Counted from the stretch's first letter, positions 10,268-22,252 are shown. The stretch is DNA of 64,000 bases from Ovis canadensis (GCF_042477335.2 NC_091251.1:84397501-84461500), one strand, 5' to 3'. Notes: generated from the sequence alone by a model not told the origin. Numbers and translations are program-made.

Positions 10268-11960
10268 AGTGAAACAACTTTATCAAGGAAATACCGTGAT
10301 TTAATTTGCTTTGCAGTCCTGAATATCACAAAGCCAGGTATGTTTGGTTTTGAGGATTTCTTGGGCTCACTTGGTGTTCTGAGGGAGGGCATGGTTTTTG
10401 AAAATAGAGGAAGAACCACAAAAGATGCAAATTTGATATTTAACCTATTAAAGCTTTGTTTTATTTGAAATTAATTTGAGCATCTTTTGTGCTATGGACT
10501 TTTAAACTCCTTATGGATCTGAGTCTTATGAGTTCATCTGACCATGTCTAGAAATGAAGGGAGTTGAAAGTTGGAGGTGGACAGAGATTGGAGGCGGTAC
10601 AAATGCCTGGAAAGGAGGGGAGGGATGTTCACCAGTGCTGCCATGGAACTGCTTTGTTTTCAACTCCCATCACCAGAGATAGGAATGGATATTTAGGGCC
10701 CTAAGGGAAGTAAGTGATAGCTGTTCTCTGAGTAGCCATTGGCAGGAAGAAAGGACATAAACAAAGTCTGCTCCCCTGTGCTGTGTCCATTTTAAAACTA
10801 GTTTTGACCTTGACACAGAACCGTGAGCCTAACGAGCCTGTGTATAGCTTCCCCATCTGTTTGTCTAAATACCTAGCTAGGAGACGTAGTATATGAGTTT
10901 CTGGAGTCATCAGAAATCCAATGGCAACACAGTCTGGCATTTGTGGACCCCTGATTCCTTTGAGTCTAGGTGAGAAGCCCAGTCTGCTGGGAATTGTCAG
11001 GAGCAGGTGGTGGCAATGACATTCTGTTCTCATTCACAGAGCTTGTTTCTTTGCTGTAAGATTGGCTGATGTCTGTAGATACTGGCTATTTCTCTCTTCA
11101 AAGGCACATGGAGGCATTTGGTTATTTCTTTTTTTGAATAACCTGGGTTAAGAACTGAGCATTGCTTCCTTCAAGGGCTGGAGCATAGTATACAGCTTGT
11201 TATCCGGAACATGATAATGAGGATAAGTACATAAATAAGCGTGAAAGCACATCCTAGAGCCCTGGAGGAAAAAAAGGTGATTTAATACACGTAAGCCTGA
11301 CACTTCCTGCGTACATAGTCATTAGTGACAACCTGTAAGGGTGAGGGGAAATTGACTCTGTCCTGTGGAGAAAGAACATTGCTAAATGTCTATGAAAATT
11401 TTTCATGCTCAACAAATTTTGCTTCTTTGCCTCTTCAATATTGGCTTAGCTCTGCTTTTCTATCCATTCTGAGGCCCGAAGGGACAGTGATAAAGGGACT
11501 TCTGGAAAGAAACTTCTAGTTATTATTTATGTAGTCAGTTCTTCCAGCTCTGCTCCCTGCATCTCTGTAGGAACTGATGGAGCAGATTCTGTAAAGTTTG
11601 CTCATCAAGCCTCCTCTCTAACCTCTCTGGTTTGGCAGACTGGAAAAATGCTGCTGGAGTTGCTAGAGATTTGGATGGTGGGCATGAAGTGAAGAAGGAG
11701 AATTCTAGGCATGTATAACTTAACACAGAGAGAAGGACAGGAACAGATGAAAGCTGTAAGGTGTATGTAGGGGAGAATGTGTACTGGGCAGGTGAGGAAG
11801 ATATTTTGGAAAGGGTCTTGTGAGGAAGAATAGCCCGGGAGCTGGGCTCAGGATCCTGGATTGATGCTGCCATTGGTAAAGCAGCCTTGGGCACGCCACT
11901 AACTGCCTGTTTCTTAGCAGCCTCAGATGGAAGAGGTGGTTAAATTCACTAGATGATCTC
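10268..11960. other. No gene or confident repeat recognised
   Basis: Open frames at 10701-11033 and 11535-11894 (minus) lack splice context, known domains or family resemblance, and are treated as chance. Confidence 0.45.
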
Positions 11961-11965
11961 TTGTT

Positions 11966-12173
11966 CTTGTTGTTGTTTAGTTGCTAAGTCATGTCTGGCT
12001 CTTTGTGGTCCCATGGACTGTAGCCTGCCAGACTCCTTGGTCCATGGGATTCTCCAGGCAAGAACACTGGAGTGGATTCCCATTTACTTCTCCAGGGAAT
12101 CTTCCCAAATCAGGGACTGAAGTCATGCCTCCTGCATTGGCAGGCAGATTCTTTACCACTGAGCAGGGAAGCA
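11966..12173 (-). mobile_element. Bov-tA SINE, antisense
   Basis: The reverse-complement order is TTTAGTTGCTAAGTC, GTCCCATGGACTGTAGCC, ATTCTCCAGGCAAGAACACT, then GCAGGCAGATTCTTTACCAC at the tRNA-like end. Confidence 0.88.
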
Positions 12174-12234
12174 GATTATCTCTTAGGACTCTTCTGGATA
12201 TTGCTACTGCAGCTTTGCAAATGGAGGAAAGGGT

Positions 12235-12435
12235 CATGGAACCGGAAATCTGAGCTGCTACTAGAAGCAGGAAAAGGACTCCGGAAAGGAATGCAGCTCT
12301 GCTGACAGCTTGAGCTTAGTCTCAACAGACTCCTTTTGGACTTTGAACCTACAGAACTATAGGGTAATACATTTGTGTGGTTTTAGGTCTCTAAGTTCAT
12401 GACAATTTGTTGCAGAAGCAATAAAAAGTAACGCA
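12235..12435 (+). mobile_element. MaLR-type (MLT1-like) LTR 3' part, sense
   Basis: GGAATGCAGCTCTGCTGACAGC, GACTCCTTTTGGACTTTG, AACCTACAGAACTATAGG, TTAGGTCTCTAAGTTCATGA and GCAGAAGCAATAAAAAG follow the order of the MLT1 LTR 3' half, with the polyadenylation-region motif near the end. No internal viral genes are present. Confidence 0.68.
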
Positions 12436-12534
12436 CCGGCCTTTCTACTTGTGGTGTGCTGCTGTCCCAGTCCATATGCAGACCTCATGCTACTTCCTTG
12501 TTCTTTGAAAGCTTTTGGTAGGCCCCCCCACACT

Positions 12535-12615
12535 CACACTGTCTTTTTCTAACTCAGCACCTCAACACTTTATACATAGGGGTCAATTAACAGCTGTTGG
12601 ATGAATAAAGGAAAT
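12535..12615 (+). repeat. L2 3'-tail relic, sense
   Basis: CTCAGCACCTCAACACTTTATACATAGGGGTCAATTAACAGCTGTTGGATGAATAA matches the spacing of the L2 tail (CAGCACCTAG, CACATAGTAGG, TCAATAAATATTTGTTGAATGAAT). Confidence 0.5.
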
Positions 12616-12999
12616 AGCCCATTTTCCATGGTCCAATTCATGATTTTTAATTTGAGGAGATAAATTAAAAATTAGTTGGTTACCTTTTATATATCTCTTT
12701 CTGGGAACAGGGTGGAATAAAAATATATTCCATTCTTTCTTATTTTTCCCTTTTTAAAAAGCTTCTGTTGTTTTAAAATTATAAAATAGAAGATTTTGTA
12801 GCCAATTTGATAAGTAAAAAAAAAAAAGAAACTCAGTGAAGTCATTCGGGGATGACCATTGCCATTGTTTTGATGTGTAGCTTTCTAGTAACTTATTATA
12901 AAATATTAGTTAGCAAAATAGTATGTGAGAAATGATACTTGAAAAATACATATATAAAGTTTTACATACTATAGTATGAATGTTTTTCTATAGCACTTT

Positions 13000-13320
13000 T
13001 TTAGGCATTCAGAGTTCCTCTGGGTGGGCTGTACTAAAATTTATTTTGAACACCTTTCTCATGTTATTAAGCTTTCATATTGTTACCAATTTTTCTCTGT
13101 TGTGAACACTGCAATTAATATATTTGCAATATATTTGTGCATGTCTCTGATTATTTCCTTAGAATGAATTCTTTAAGTGTACTACCTGGGTCAAAGACTC
13201 TGGAATTTTTATAGCATCTGGTGTATATCACAAAACTGCCCTCCAGGAAAATTGTGCCAATTTGCACTCCCACCAGTCCTTTCATCCAGCTGACCTTCTT
13301 GCTCTTTCCATCTTTTGAAC
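13000..13320 (-). repeat. Old L1 (L1M-type) 3' region, antisense
   Basis: CTTTCATATTGTTACCAATT, GTGAACACTGCAATTAATAT, GTACTACCTGGGTCAAAGAC and TTTGCACTCCCACCAG occur in the order seen in reverse-complemented old mammalian L1 tails. Confidence 0.62.
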
Positions 13321-13324
13321 ACAT

Positions 13325-15065
13325 GGGAGGACTAGAGAGCATGACATCAAAGGTGAGGAGAAGGTTATTTTACAATGAAAGTGGGCACTGCTTTCACCAG
13401 TTGAACACAGACAGCTCCATGGTCAGAACCAGCACGTACAGCTCCAGCATAACTGAGACATCCTCCTATCATCCCTCCAAAGGGTTGGTACCACAACTAC
13501 TCAGAAAAGTCTGTGAACTGGCCTCCTCTTCCCACCTCACCAAATACCAGGAACCAAGCATAGACTCACAGCCCCCTCCAGTCTTTATAGACCTCCAGTC
13601 TCTGGCAGGAGTCTGTAAAGAAAACTTGGTATGGGGGCACACACACCTTCCTACCTCTCTGAGACCTGCCCCCCACCACCTTTACTCCAGAACTTATTTA
13701 TTCATGAAGTTGAGCAACTCATGACTCATGTATGCAGGTGCTACATTTTATGAAATGTAGACATCTCCTTAGGTGAGAGGGTTTTTGTTTTTTTGCGGGG
13801 GGGAGGTGGGGAATGTAGGTAGTTTTATTTAGAAACAGATAGGTACCTGTTTGCATTATAGAATATAAAACTTGGTTTATACTCTATAAAAAATTGAGTG
13901 TATTTTTGTATGGATGCTTAGAGTCCCATAAGCATCTACTGAGTGGACCAGCCTGATACCTCTGCTCACTCAAAGTTAACTGCCAGCACTTAATGCTGGA
14001 CCTCCAAGGCCAGGTCAGGTTTGGGATGGTTGGTAGTTAGACTTGGTTGTGGCTGTGTTAGAATCATTGATCTAGTGTGTGCAGAAGCATTCATAAAATG
14101 TCAGGCTTATTAGTTACATTCTCTTTTTGGTGGCAGAGTTTTCCCCTGTGAGTTTGGGAAAGCCAGGCTAGTTGCCATAGCAACACAAAAGCTTTCAGGC
14201 ACTTGTTTGTTTGTTCTATTCCTTTGTTGGTTTATGGAGTGGTCTGTGGAGCCTCTTGAAAGAAGATGTGCTGCCCAGTGTTTGACAGTTAAATCACCCT
14301 CTCGCCTGAGAGGAGTGAGAGCTGGGGGAAGGCAAAGGGACAGCCGCGAAGCCCTTTTCTCATTGTCTGCTTTCAAAAGAGTCTGGCTTTGGAGAGGAGG
14401 TACCTGAATCTGGAGCAAGAGCTATCTCTCAGTATCTCTAAAATGATAAAAGAAAACCATTGAGAGTTGAAACCGCCATACCTGTGTTTTTCATCCTGTT
14501 TTCCCACCCCTCCACTGCCATTACTCCGGGAACACAGAGTGCAGTTATATACTTCTTCTTGAAAGTCCAAGGGTACAAGCTTAGTGCTGGGCCATCTGTG
14601 GACTCTGAAACAGAAGAAGTTCTGGGAAAAACAAAATTGGCCCTTTCAGAGTAGGCGATCCCATCATTACCCTTCTTGCTGTGCTCTGAGGAGAACGTGT
14701 CCAGGAAGTGTGGTCCTTCCCCGGCTAACACAGCTGGTTGTGAGCAGCAGCCAGCATGGTTTCTCTAAGCCTGGGGGCCTTGTTTCTCTTCAGTACAGTG
14801 CGATTGTATGGATAGTGAGGCTTAGGTTATCTGACATGTCTAGGATTGCCTAAAGCAATCCTAGAAAAGTAAAATGTAGAAAATAAATTTATTTTCTATT
14901 TAAGGAAAAAATAAATTTTGATATGAAATACAAAATAAGGAGAAAAATTAAAAGGTCACCGGTATTTCACTGTGTATGCCTCCAATCAACATTTTGGTAC
15001 AAATTTTATACGTGTACATGTGTACATACGCTCACACATGCATACATATATGTATGTTTTTATGT
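13325..15065. other. No gene or confident repeat recognised
   Basis: Several open frames exist on both strands, the longest starting in the preceding L1 relic and ending at 13724. None has a known domain or a convincing exon boundary. A G-rich run lies near 13795-13812. Confidence 0.4.
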
Positions 15066-15073
15066 ATGTGTTC

Positions 15074-15463
15074 ATGGTGCTGGAGAAGACTCTTGAGAGA
15101 CCCTTGGACAGCAAGGAGATCAAACCAGTCAATCCTAAACGAAATCAACCCTGAATATTCATTGGAAGGTCTGTTGGACATGACTGAGTGACTGAACTGA
15201 ACTGATGCTAAAGCTGAAGCCCCAATACTATGGCCCCCTGATGTGAAGAGCCAACTCACTGGAAAAGACCCTGATGCTAGGAAAGATTGAGGATAGGAGA
15301 AGAAGGGGGAAGCAGAGGCAGAGATGGTTGGATGGTATCACCGACTCAAAGACCTGAGTTTGAGCTAACTCTGGGACAGAGTGAAGGACAGGGAAGCCTG
15401 GTGTGCTGCAGTCCATGGGGTCACAAAGGGTTAGACACAACTTGGCGACTGAACAACAAGCAC
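15074..15463 (+). mobile_element. BovB 3' fragment, sense, with internal 31-nt insertion
   Basis: The BovB 3' order is present: GGAGAAGACTCTTGAGAGAC, GATGCTAAAGCTGAAGCC, TGATGGTATCACCGACTC-like block and CCATGGGGTCACAAAGGG. Relative to the other copies there is an extra 31 nt at about 15170-15200 that resembles the BovB terminal tail (GGACATGACTGAGTGACTGA). Confidence 0.85.
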
Positions 15464-15599
15464 AAAGACATATACACATGCGTAACTATACAGATATTCA
15501 TATATGTGCATTGCTATTGTTTTCACAGAAATATGGAATTTTGTTGCCGAAATTTTTCATTCAACTATGTATTACTATCATATTTCCATGCCTGTAACT

Positions 15600-15775
15600 T
15601 TAATAATCATGTAATCTTCTTTAATAGTATGGGTTGATTCAATCATTCCACCCTTTGACATTTAGGTTATTTTTGAGTTTCTGTTTTTTTCTTTGAACAG
15701 TTCTGGAATTACATTCTTTTGTACTTGTATGTAAATGTCTTAAAGAATGTACCCAGCAAATCAGCATCAAGAGCC
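15600..15775 (-). repeat. Old L1 3' fragment, antisense
   Basis: CATTCCACCCTTTGACATTTAGGTTATTTTTGAG and TTCTTTTGTACTTGTATGTA resemble the reverse complement of an old L1 tail. Weakly supported. Confidence 0.45.
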
Positions 15776-16089
15776 TATGAAACGTTAGTCATCTAAATTT
15801 TCTTTATTCTTTTTTTCCTAAACTGGTAAATACGCCTAGAAAAACTCTAATGACTGAAATAATAGAGTGGCTTTATGTACATTTGACATTCTAAAGCTGC
15901 CATATTAGCTCCAAAATAGAGGCATGGCTATGTAAAGGAAACTTCAGGAAGACATGGTATGATTTGGGACTATACTGGTGAGTAAATTGTGCTCTAGGAG
16001 ACATGAAATTTCATCACATCCAATGCCAAGTTGATAACCACATTTTTATACTGTGTGGAGACTCTATTGTGATGACATGTGGTACAGCA

Positions 16090-16262
16090 TAGTGGAGCCT
16101 GGCCTGGAGCTGGGCAGGCTCAGCTAGCCAGCCTTCTCCTGGTTCTGCCACTAACTAGCTTGTAGAACCTTGTACAAGTCCTTGGCTCCTTACTTACAAT
16201 GTGATAGAATTGTTCTATTTGAACTCTGAGGTTCCTTTTAGCTCTAAAACTCAGTGGTTTGA
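16090..16262 (+). repeat. MIR SINE relic, sense
   Basis: TCTGCCACTAACTAGCTTGTAGAACCTTGTACAAGTCCTTGGC is a decayed MIR core (CTCTGCCACTTACTAGCTGTGTGACCTTGG). Confidence 0.68.
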
Positions 16263-16984
16263 AGCTGATTCTGCTTTATTTAATTCATCTGTAGTAATCT
16301 ATGGAGAACACAGCATGGAATTTTCACATACCTCTAAGAGTGTGAAACCTTATGGCCTGAGGAAATTACTGCAATTTTGTTGTAATGGGCTCAATACTAT
16401 TTAGAGAAAGAACATTTTTGCTTGCCCAGTATTCATTTCTTCTTCCCTGCTAATTTTGCCTGGGACAGCCACCAGTCCTGATGGTCGGCATTTGGGGTTG
16501 TACTGTCAATCAAGTGGCTCCACCCTTCCAGCTGGGAGATCTGCATGTCTCTTCAGCAAGACTCACAGCCCTGCAATTATCAAAACTGAATCATGTTGAT
16601 AGTGACTACCATTCATTCACCACATCCAGTTTCCCAAACAGCCCTCATTCTGACTCTTTTCTAGTCTTACTTGTTCTTTTTTCTCTCTAATCTGTGAACA
16701 CTGGCATATCTTTTCATCAAATTATGGTTTTACTTTTTAGCCAGAGTTGGATTTTGTTGTCTGCTACAGAAAAATCCTAACTCTCATTGCTGGTGCTGGT
16801 TCTCCAGCTAGCCGGGGCTTTGGAACCAACAGGCAGGTCACTCCATTTCTCTAAGCCTGTGTGCCCTGATCTGTATTAGTGAGCTCATCCCACCTGAGGG
16901 AAACTTCTGGTTCAACAAAATTAGCATCCTCAATTCATTGTCCCAAGACAGAGTGGTCTGTGACCATTTCTAGGCCTCTGGTCC

Positions 16985-17290
16985 TGTTCTCCAACCCCTT
17001 CGCCCAGAATGCCTCCCTTGTCAGATGCTATTCCATTCAAGTCCCTTCTTACATGATTCCTTTCCAGTCCACTCTGAAGGTGAACTCTACGGCATTTCCA
17101 CACCACTTACCTGGTACACATATGAGGGCAAGCTCAGCAGTTTTTGTAGCTAGTTTTCTTGTGTTGTGAAATCCTTAAAGGTAAATGTCAAATATTCCTG
17201 TACCCTGCCTCACCCTCAGTCTCAAACAGCATCTGTCATGGAGTTTGGCAATAGAAATGTTCACTAAATGCCAGGGAAGGAGTGAAGGGG
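16985..17290 (+). repeat. Probable L2 LINE 3' relic, sense
   Basis: CCCAGAATGCCTCCCTTGTC, CATTCAAGTCCCTTCTTACATG and AGAAATGTTCACTAAATGCC follow the L2 3' order. Divergence is high. Confidence 0.45.
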
Positions 17291-17429
17291 GAAAATCCAT
17301 GAAGAGATAGCCTGAGAGTCTCTGCCCTGTTTTAGCATCTCATTTCATAAAAGTTTCTTTATCCTTAGAGAATTAAAACTTATAGCCTAGATGTGTGTGA
17401 TCTCTTCCCTTAAAGTTTCCTCTCTGAAA

Positions 17430-17432
<3 letters not shown>

Positions 17433-17470
<38 letters not shown>
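17433..17470. repeat. (TG)19 microsatellite
   Basis: An uninterrupted run of 19 TG units, likely polymorphic in length. Confidence 0.97.
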
Positions 17471-17473
<3 letters not shown>

Positions 17474-17524
17474 CCATGTACAGGGAGAGTTCAAAAGAGG
17501 CATCAGGTGAAATTTAGAGTGAGT

Positions 17525-17655
17525 ATTCCTCACTGGACCACCAGCTCTGTGAAGTCAGGACACTTGTGTGCCATGCTTACCTCCCTATTTCCTGTGCAAG
17601 TAGGAATTCCTTCAATATATGATGGATAGATGCCTGGGTGAATGAATAGATTCTA
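17525..17655 (+). repeat. Possible L2 tail relic, sense
   Basis: CCAGCTCTGTGAAGTCAGGACACTTGTG and a GATGGATAGATGCCTGGGTGAATGAATAG tail suggest the L2 terminus. Weak. Confidence 0.4.
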
Positions 17656-17659
17656 AGCA

Positions 17660-18640
17660 ATCATGCTATTCTCTGGGGCTTCACACTGTCACAGCAGGGA
17701 GATGTTCCCATTCTTTTTCTTTCCTCCAAGTCTCTGACCCACCAAATCCCCTAACTATTTCATATCTGGGGAGTCTGGAATCTCAGATGGGTCCTCATTT
17801 CTGCCATAGAAACAACAGTGTCAACAGTTCTGCTCTTACTGGAAACTGTCTCAATATTCCCCACCTCTACATGAAAAGGAGGGGGAGGGATTCCTGCCAA
17901 TCTGAAGTTGCCACATGTCAAGACAATTACCTTGACTGGTCTCAAGGTTGTCAGAGACTTTGTTAGCCTATACATCAGTGATTTTAACCAAAAGAGCAGA
18001 GAGAGGTGGCACATGGGTAGGAATTGATAACTGTTAAATAAATGTTAAAAGCTAAGTTAAACCTTGATCTCTTATGTACAGTGTCTTACTTTCAAGGGAC
18101 TTGCCTTCATGATGGGCAAGTTTAGGAAGTTAGTCTTCTGCTAAAGCCAGGGATCATCTTGAGTTTCCTAAAGTTCGCTAAATCACTTAGCTCTGTTGAA
18201 TAAGCAGAGAAAGCATTTTAAATGGCTAGGTATGGTTGCTATTAACAGTGTGCTTGCTCTAGCGATTATGAATAATAAGCAACTTTGAAAATCATGATGA
18301 AATACCATTTCAAAGTAAAATCAGTTTAAAGCAAATGCAGGCTTTGAAACTCTTGCAAGTGGAATCACAGAGACGTTGCCACCTGCTGAGAAGTCCCTTC
18401 CCGACCACCACCGAGGTGCATGGTAACAGCATTGTTGGAACAGTCCTTTCTGTGGCCTTGTTGTCTGTGAGTCCTCAGTTACAGTGGACAGCTGCTGGGA
18501 GGCTTTTTTAGTCCCTCTAAATTCACCAATGAGAACAGTTTGTTCAGATTTAACAAAGCAAGGATGTGCAGGTACACCTTGTGACATGAGGTAAAGAGAT
18601 ACTATTCTAAAAAACAAAAACCCTGAAAACAGGCTGAATT
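17660..18640. other. No gene or confident repeat recognised
   Basis: Mixed composition. Short open frames are not supported by family or splice signals. Confidence 0.45.
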
Positions 18641-18654
18641 GTTACAAGGAAGGG

Positions 18655-18965
18655 AATATGCCAGGCCCAGCAGCCCCAGGGTGACGAACAGACACCGGGG
18701 ACAGTACCTGGGAACGTGAGCCCCTCCCAGGGCAGGGGTTGGGGAGGTGAGGGGGCGTGCCTCACCAAGGTCCTAGACCACTCTCCTCTGCCTCCAGAAC
18801 AGCAGAGACCACAGCTGTGAGAGCAGACAGGAGCAGAGGAGAGGGGTGGGGCCAGGAGCAGAGAGGGAAGGGCCAGGGAGTGTGGGAAAGGAAAGAGAAG
18901 AGTGAGAGGGCGAGAGAGAGGGGAAAGGGAGTACGTGGAGGAGGCGCAGCCACACCAGTATTCCC
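18655..18965. other. GC-rich block with a long polypurine tract
   Basis: The block is GC-richer than its surroundings and contains several CpGs. From about 18805 to 18945 the + strand is almost entirely A and G (for example GGAGAGGGGTGGGGCCAGGA, GAGAGGGCGAGAGAGAGGGG). Apparent open frames on both strands here are produced by this skew. It could be a regulatory or structure-forming element; no promoter can be shown. Confidence 0.55.
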
Positions 18966-18969
18966 TTAA

Positions 18970-20480
18970 ATGCAAGCTCTCTCAAGAATTTTAGGGTCAC
19001 TACGGAGGGGACTTGTACCTTTCTCATGCCTGGTCAAAATGCCTAGGGTATCTTTGACATTGCCCCTGCAAGACCAGTAAATGCAGCTTTTGCGTCTTGT
19101 GTAGCTGGGAGTCAATCCCCTTCAGCTAATAGTATAATGCTCTATCCCACCCATCCCCCGACAGCCAGAAGAAATTTAGAATGATCTACTCTTGACTTTT
19201 TCATTTTTACTAAACCATGGCTCCCAATGCTCTTCTCTGTGCTGGGAAATTGTAGCAGAAAATAGTGACTCCTTATGCATTACTATGGAAACCCTAAAAC
19301 TTCCTTTAGAAACCATCAGGAAAAAAAAAAAAAAAAGGCAGCACATAACCCTACTCTAACTTTCAATCACGATTCTCTCCAAGGAAGAAAACTGAAAATT
19401 AGATGGATTCATTCCGAGTTCCCTTTTCCAATCAAACAGATGGGATTTAGATAAGCTCTTAAAGCAAATTGTGATTCATATAATAATATGTAAACTTATC
19501 TCAGATCTCAGAGGCTTTTTCTAAAGAAGATTCTGATAATTAAAATGTTCCTTTACAACTCAAATTCCATTAAAGCAATATAGTGTAAGTGAAAGCTCTC
19601 TCAGTGAGAATATTTCCAAGCCCTGGTCAAAGGGTTAGAGTATTTGTGTCCTTCGCTCAGTTTATTAAAGCCCTGATGATCATGAAAAGTGTAGTACTAA
19701 AAATCCAGATGACATTGATTTTCTTAAGTCCTTGTTGAGTGGTTTTAAAAAGTCATTCAAAAGAATTTGTATTTAGAAAGCACCTCCTTTGTGCATTCCA
19801 CAATGCAAAGAAAGGTCAAGAACAAACAAGATGCAATTATGATCAGAAACATCCTGCTAAGTCTGACTTAGAGTCAATAGGTGACTCATCCAGAAGAAGG
19901 TTCTAAATTCACAAGCCAAGCACTTTTCCAATGAAATGTGATGTGGAGGAGGAACTAGCATTCATCATACTTTTAGCATGTGCCAATTCTATGCTTAGTT
20001 CTTCCCAAACAACCTTGCTAGATTGGTTTTATTACCCTCCTTGGAGAGATTGCTAGGGGTTGTACCCTTTATAGTCTTATGAGACAAGTAAAGGAATTTG
20101 AACCATACCTTATAACTAGTGAGAAACCACTACCACCAGCTGAGGGGGAGTGACATGATAAAAATAGTACTCGAGGGGAAGATGAATTTGGTAGAGCGCT
20201 AAGGAGGATGAATTTAGGAAACAGCATAGAAACAGAATTCTACAGAGAATTTGTGGTCATTCATCATGGGTACAAAAAGGATATGAACTGAGGGGTGGTG
20301 ATGCTTGGAAAGTCAGCTGCAGAAGTCTGGAGGGACCTTAATTATTTTCTTCTCCATCCCCATAGGTATGTGATCCCCTCTAAGAACTGGTTGTCAGTCT
20401 CTTTCAGGGCAGGAAACATTCATGTTTATTCAGTGAGACAGCTGCTCATTCTCTGATGTACACGTGTAGTTCAAGGGAAG
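18970..20480. other. Mostly unrecognised sequence, with a possible old repeat at 19945-20345
   Basis: A poly(A) run lies at 19321-19336. Around 19945-20060 the order TTTTAGCATGTGCCAATTC, GGTTTTATTACCCTCC resembles an antisense MIR. Around 20145-20200 GGGGGAGTGACATGATAAAA resembles the older repeat seen at 53930-54550. Both are tentative. Confidence 0.4.
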
Positions 20481-20486
20481 ACACCT

Positions 20487-20858
20487 GTATTAATCCATTT
20501 GGGCTTCATAACAAACACCGCACACTTAAACAGAAATGTATTCTCTCACACTTCTGGAGACTGGAAGTCCCAGATCAAGGTGTGGGTAGGGTTGCTTTTA
20601 TTTGGAGGCCTCTTTTCTTGGCTTCTGGTCAACTGTGTTCCAACCTGGCCTTCAGGTGGTCTTTTCTTTGCGCCCACCTGTCCCTGTGTCTACGTGTCCT
20701 CTGCTTATAAAGGCACCAGTCCTATCCAGGTAGGTGCCACTCAAAAGAGTTCATTGTAATGTAACCACATTTTTAAAGACCAAATATGGTCACATTCTCA
20801 GGTACTGGGAGTCAGGACATCAACATCTGAATTTGTAGGAGACATAACTGTGTCCCTA
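20487..20858 (-). mobile_element. MaLR-type (MLT1/MST-like) LTR, antisense
   Basis: It begins TGTATTAATCCATTTGGGCT, as reverse-complemented MaLR LTRs do, followed by GTATTCTCTCACACTTCTGG, AGTCCCAGATCAAGGTGTGG, TGCTTATAAAGGCACCAGTC (the reversed promoter region) and GGTCACATTCTCAGGTACTG. It is a solo LTR relic with no internal viral genes. Confidence 0.75.
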
Positions 20859-20859
20859 A

Positions 20860-21535
20860 GAGCATCCAAAGGGAAAGAGGAAGAGAAGCTGCAGGAGGAC
20901 GTCGGTCAAGCATTTCACTTGCCTCTGGCCCCCTGCTCTCTCTCCTGGTGGAAAAACAGGCCATCCCCAGACAGAAAGCTCCCTGAGCTAGCCTTCTGTC
21001 ATTCTTTTCTCAGACAATTTAGGCTGATGTCATCTTTGGGGGCTTTTCAATTCCCAGTTTTAGGAGGAGCAGTCTTTCTCCTTTTTATTTTCTTTTAACT
21101 TCTCTGGCGGTGCTAGTCTCTTACCAAATTTTTTGCAGTCATCTGTTTATATGCATGATAATTTTATCACAATGGGAGGGGATCTTTGAAAATGAACAGA
21201 ATATGTACAATAAACAGATGCATGAAGTTACAGCTACATAGTGCTCATTATTGTCCTCCTTACGGGACTGGTACTGATTTTTCTTTTGACCTCTCTGACC
21301 TCAGTCTCTGAGCGGCATCCTCTTTTCTTCTCGTGTTCTCTGTTTCCATCAGCTGGCTCAGGCTGAGGCCCCAGATCCTCATGTCCTCACTTCTAAATTC
21401 TTATTCCACTCTGGACTTTAAGCTAGAATTGCTTTCCTCACAGTTGTATGAACCCCTACTGACAATGTCTGTTGCAGCCCAACCTCAAAAAAGCCCTGAA
21501 AAAGGCAGGATACCAGAGTAATTAAAACTGGAGAC
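20860..21535. other. No gene or confident repeat recognised
   Basis: Unique-looking sequence. Short open frames only. Confidence 0.45.
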
Positions 21536-21538
21536 TTC

Positions 21539-21716
21539 AGGGACTTCCCTGGTGATCCAGTGGTTGAGACTCCACCTTCCAATGCAGGGTATATGGGTTC
21601 GATCCCTGGTCAGGAAATTAAGATCCTACATACTGTGGGACAACAGAGCCCCAGCGCTGCAGTGAAGGCCCAGCATAGCCAAATACAATCAATTAATCAA
21701 TCAATAAATTTGAAAA
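21539..21716 (+). mobile_element. CHR-type SINE (cetartiodactyl tRNA-derived), sense
   Basis: GGGACTTCCCTGGTGATCCAGTGGTTGAGACTCC, a GGGTTCGATCCCTGG B-box-like motif and CAGGAAATTAAGATCCTACA distinguish it from Bov-tA and match the older CHR SINEs shared by whales, hippos and ruminants. It ends in an A-rich tail with AATCAATCAAT repeats. Confidence 0.82.
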
Positions 21717-21734
21717 AAACCCCAAACAACTGGG

Positions 21735-22252
21735 GACTCCAACCATCCTGTGGGGGTCAAATCCTGGCTCTGCCACTTCCTACCCTATAACTTTGTATAA
21801 GTTACTCTCCAAACCTCGTTTTTTTCTCATCTGTTAAATGATGATGATAATATTCTAACGTCAGAGGTTTACTGTGAAATTTAAATGAGTGCCTGTAATG
21901 AGCAGTGTAAATGAAATTAAATAGTGCCTGCTGCTACTGCTGCTAAGTCACTTCAGTTGTGTCTGACTCTGTGAGACCCCATAGATGGCAGCCCACCAGG
22001 TTCCCTTGTCCCTGGGATTCTCCAGGCAAGAATACCAGAGTGGGTTGCCATTTCCTTCTCCAATGCATGAAAGTGAAAAGTGAAAGTGAAGTTGCTCAGT
22101 CGTGTTCGGCTCTTAGGGACACCATGGACTGCAGCCTACCAGGCTCCTCCGTCCATGGGATTTTCTAGGCAGGAGTGCTGGAGTGGGTTGCCATTGCCTT
22201 CTCCGAAATAGTGCCTAGCACAGAGTAAATGCCATGTAAGTGTAAAATATAG
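21735..22252 (+). repeat. MIR SINE relic, sense, split by a Bov-A2
   Basis: TCAAATCCTGGCTCTGCCAC, CTCATCTGTTAAATGATGATG and ATTTAAATGAGTGCC form the 5' part. After the Bov-A2, TAGTGCCTAGCACAGAGTAA completes the 3' end. Confidence 0.8.
21919..22216 (-). mobile_element. Bov-A2 SINE dimer, antisense, with 11-bp target duplication
   Basis: The body 21930-22205 has two related units separated by a TGAAAGTGAAAAGTGAAAG linker. AAATAGTGCCT at 21919-21929 and 22206-22216 is a perfect target duplication inside the MIR. Confidence 0.93.

Noticed and set aside
13221..13724. 167-residue + strand open frame as a candidate exon
   Set aside because: It begins in an old L1 relic, has no recognised domain, and no convincing splice site defines its ends.
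18757..18969. 70-residue + strand frame and its overlapping minus-strand partners as genes
   Set aside because: Low-complexity translation of a polypurine tract, with repeats of R, G and E, or L, S and P on the other strand.
21539..21610. tRNA gene suggested by promoter-like A- and B-box motifs
   Set aside because: These motifs belong to tRNA-derived SINE heads (CHR and Bov-tA); no intact cloverleaf with acceptor stem was seen.
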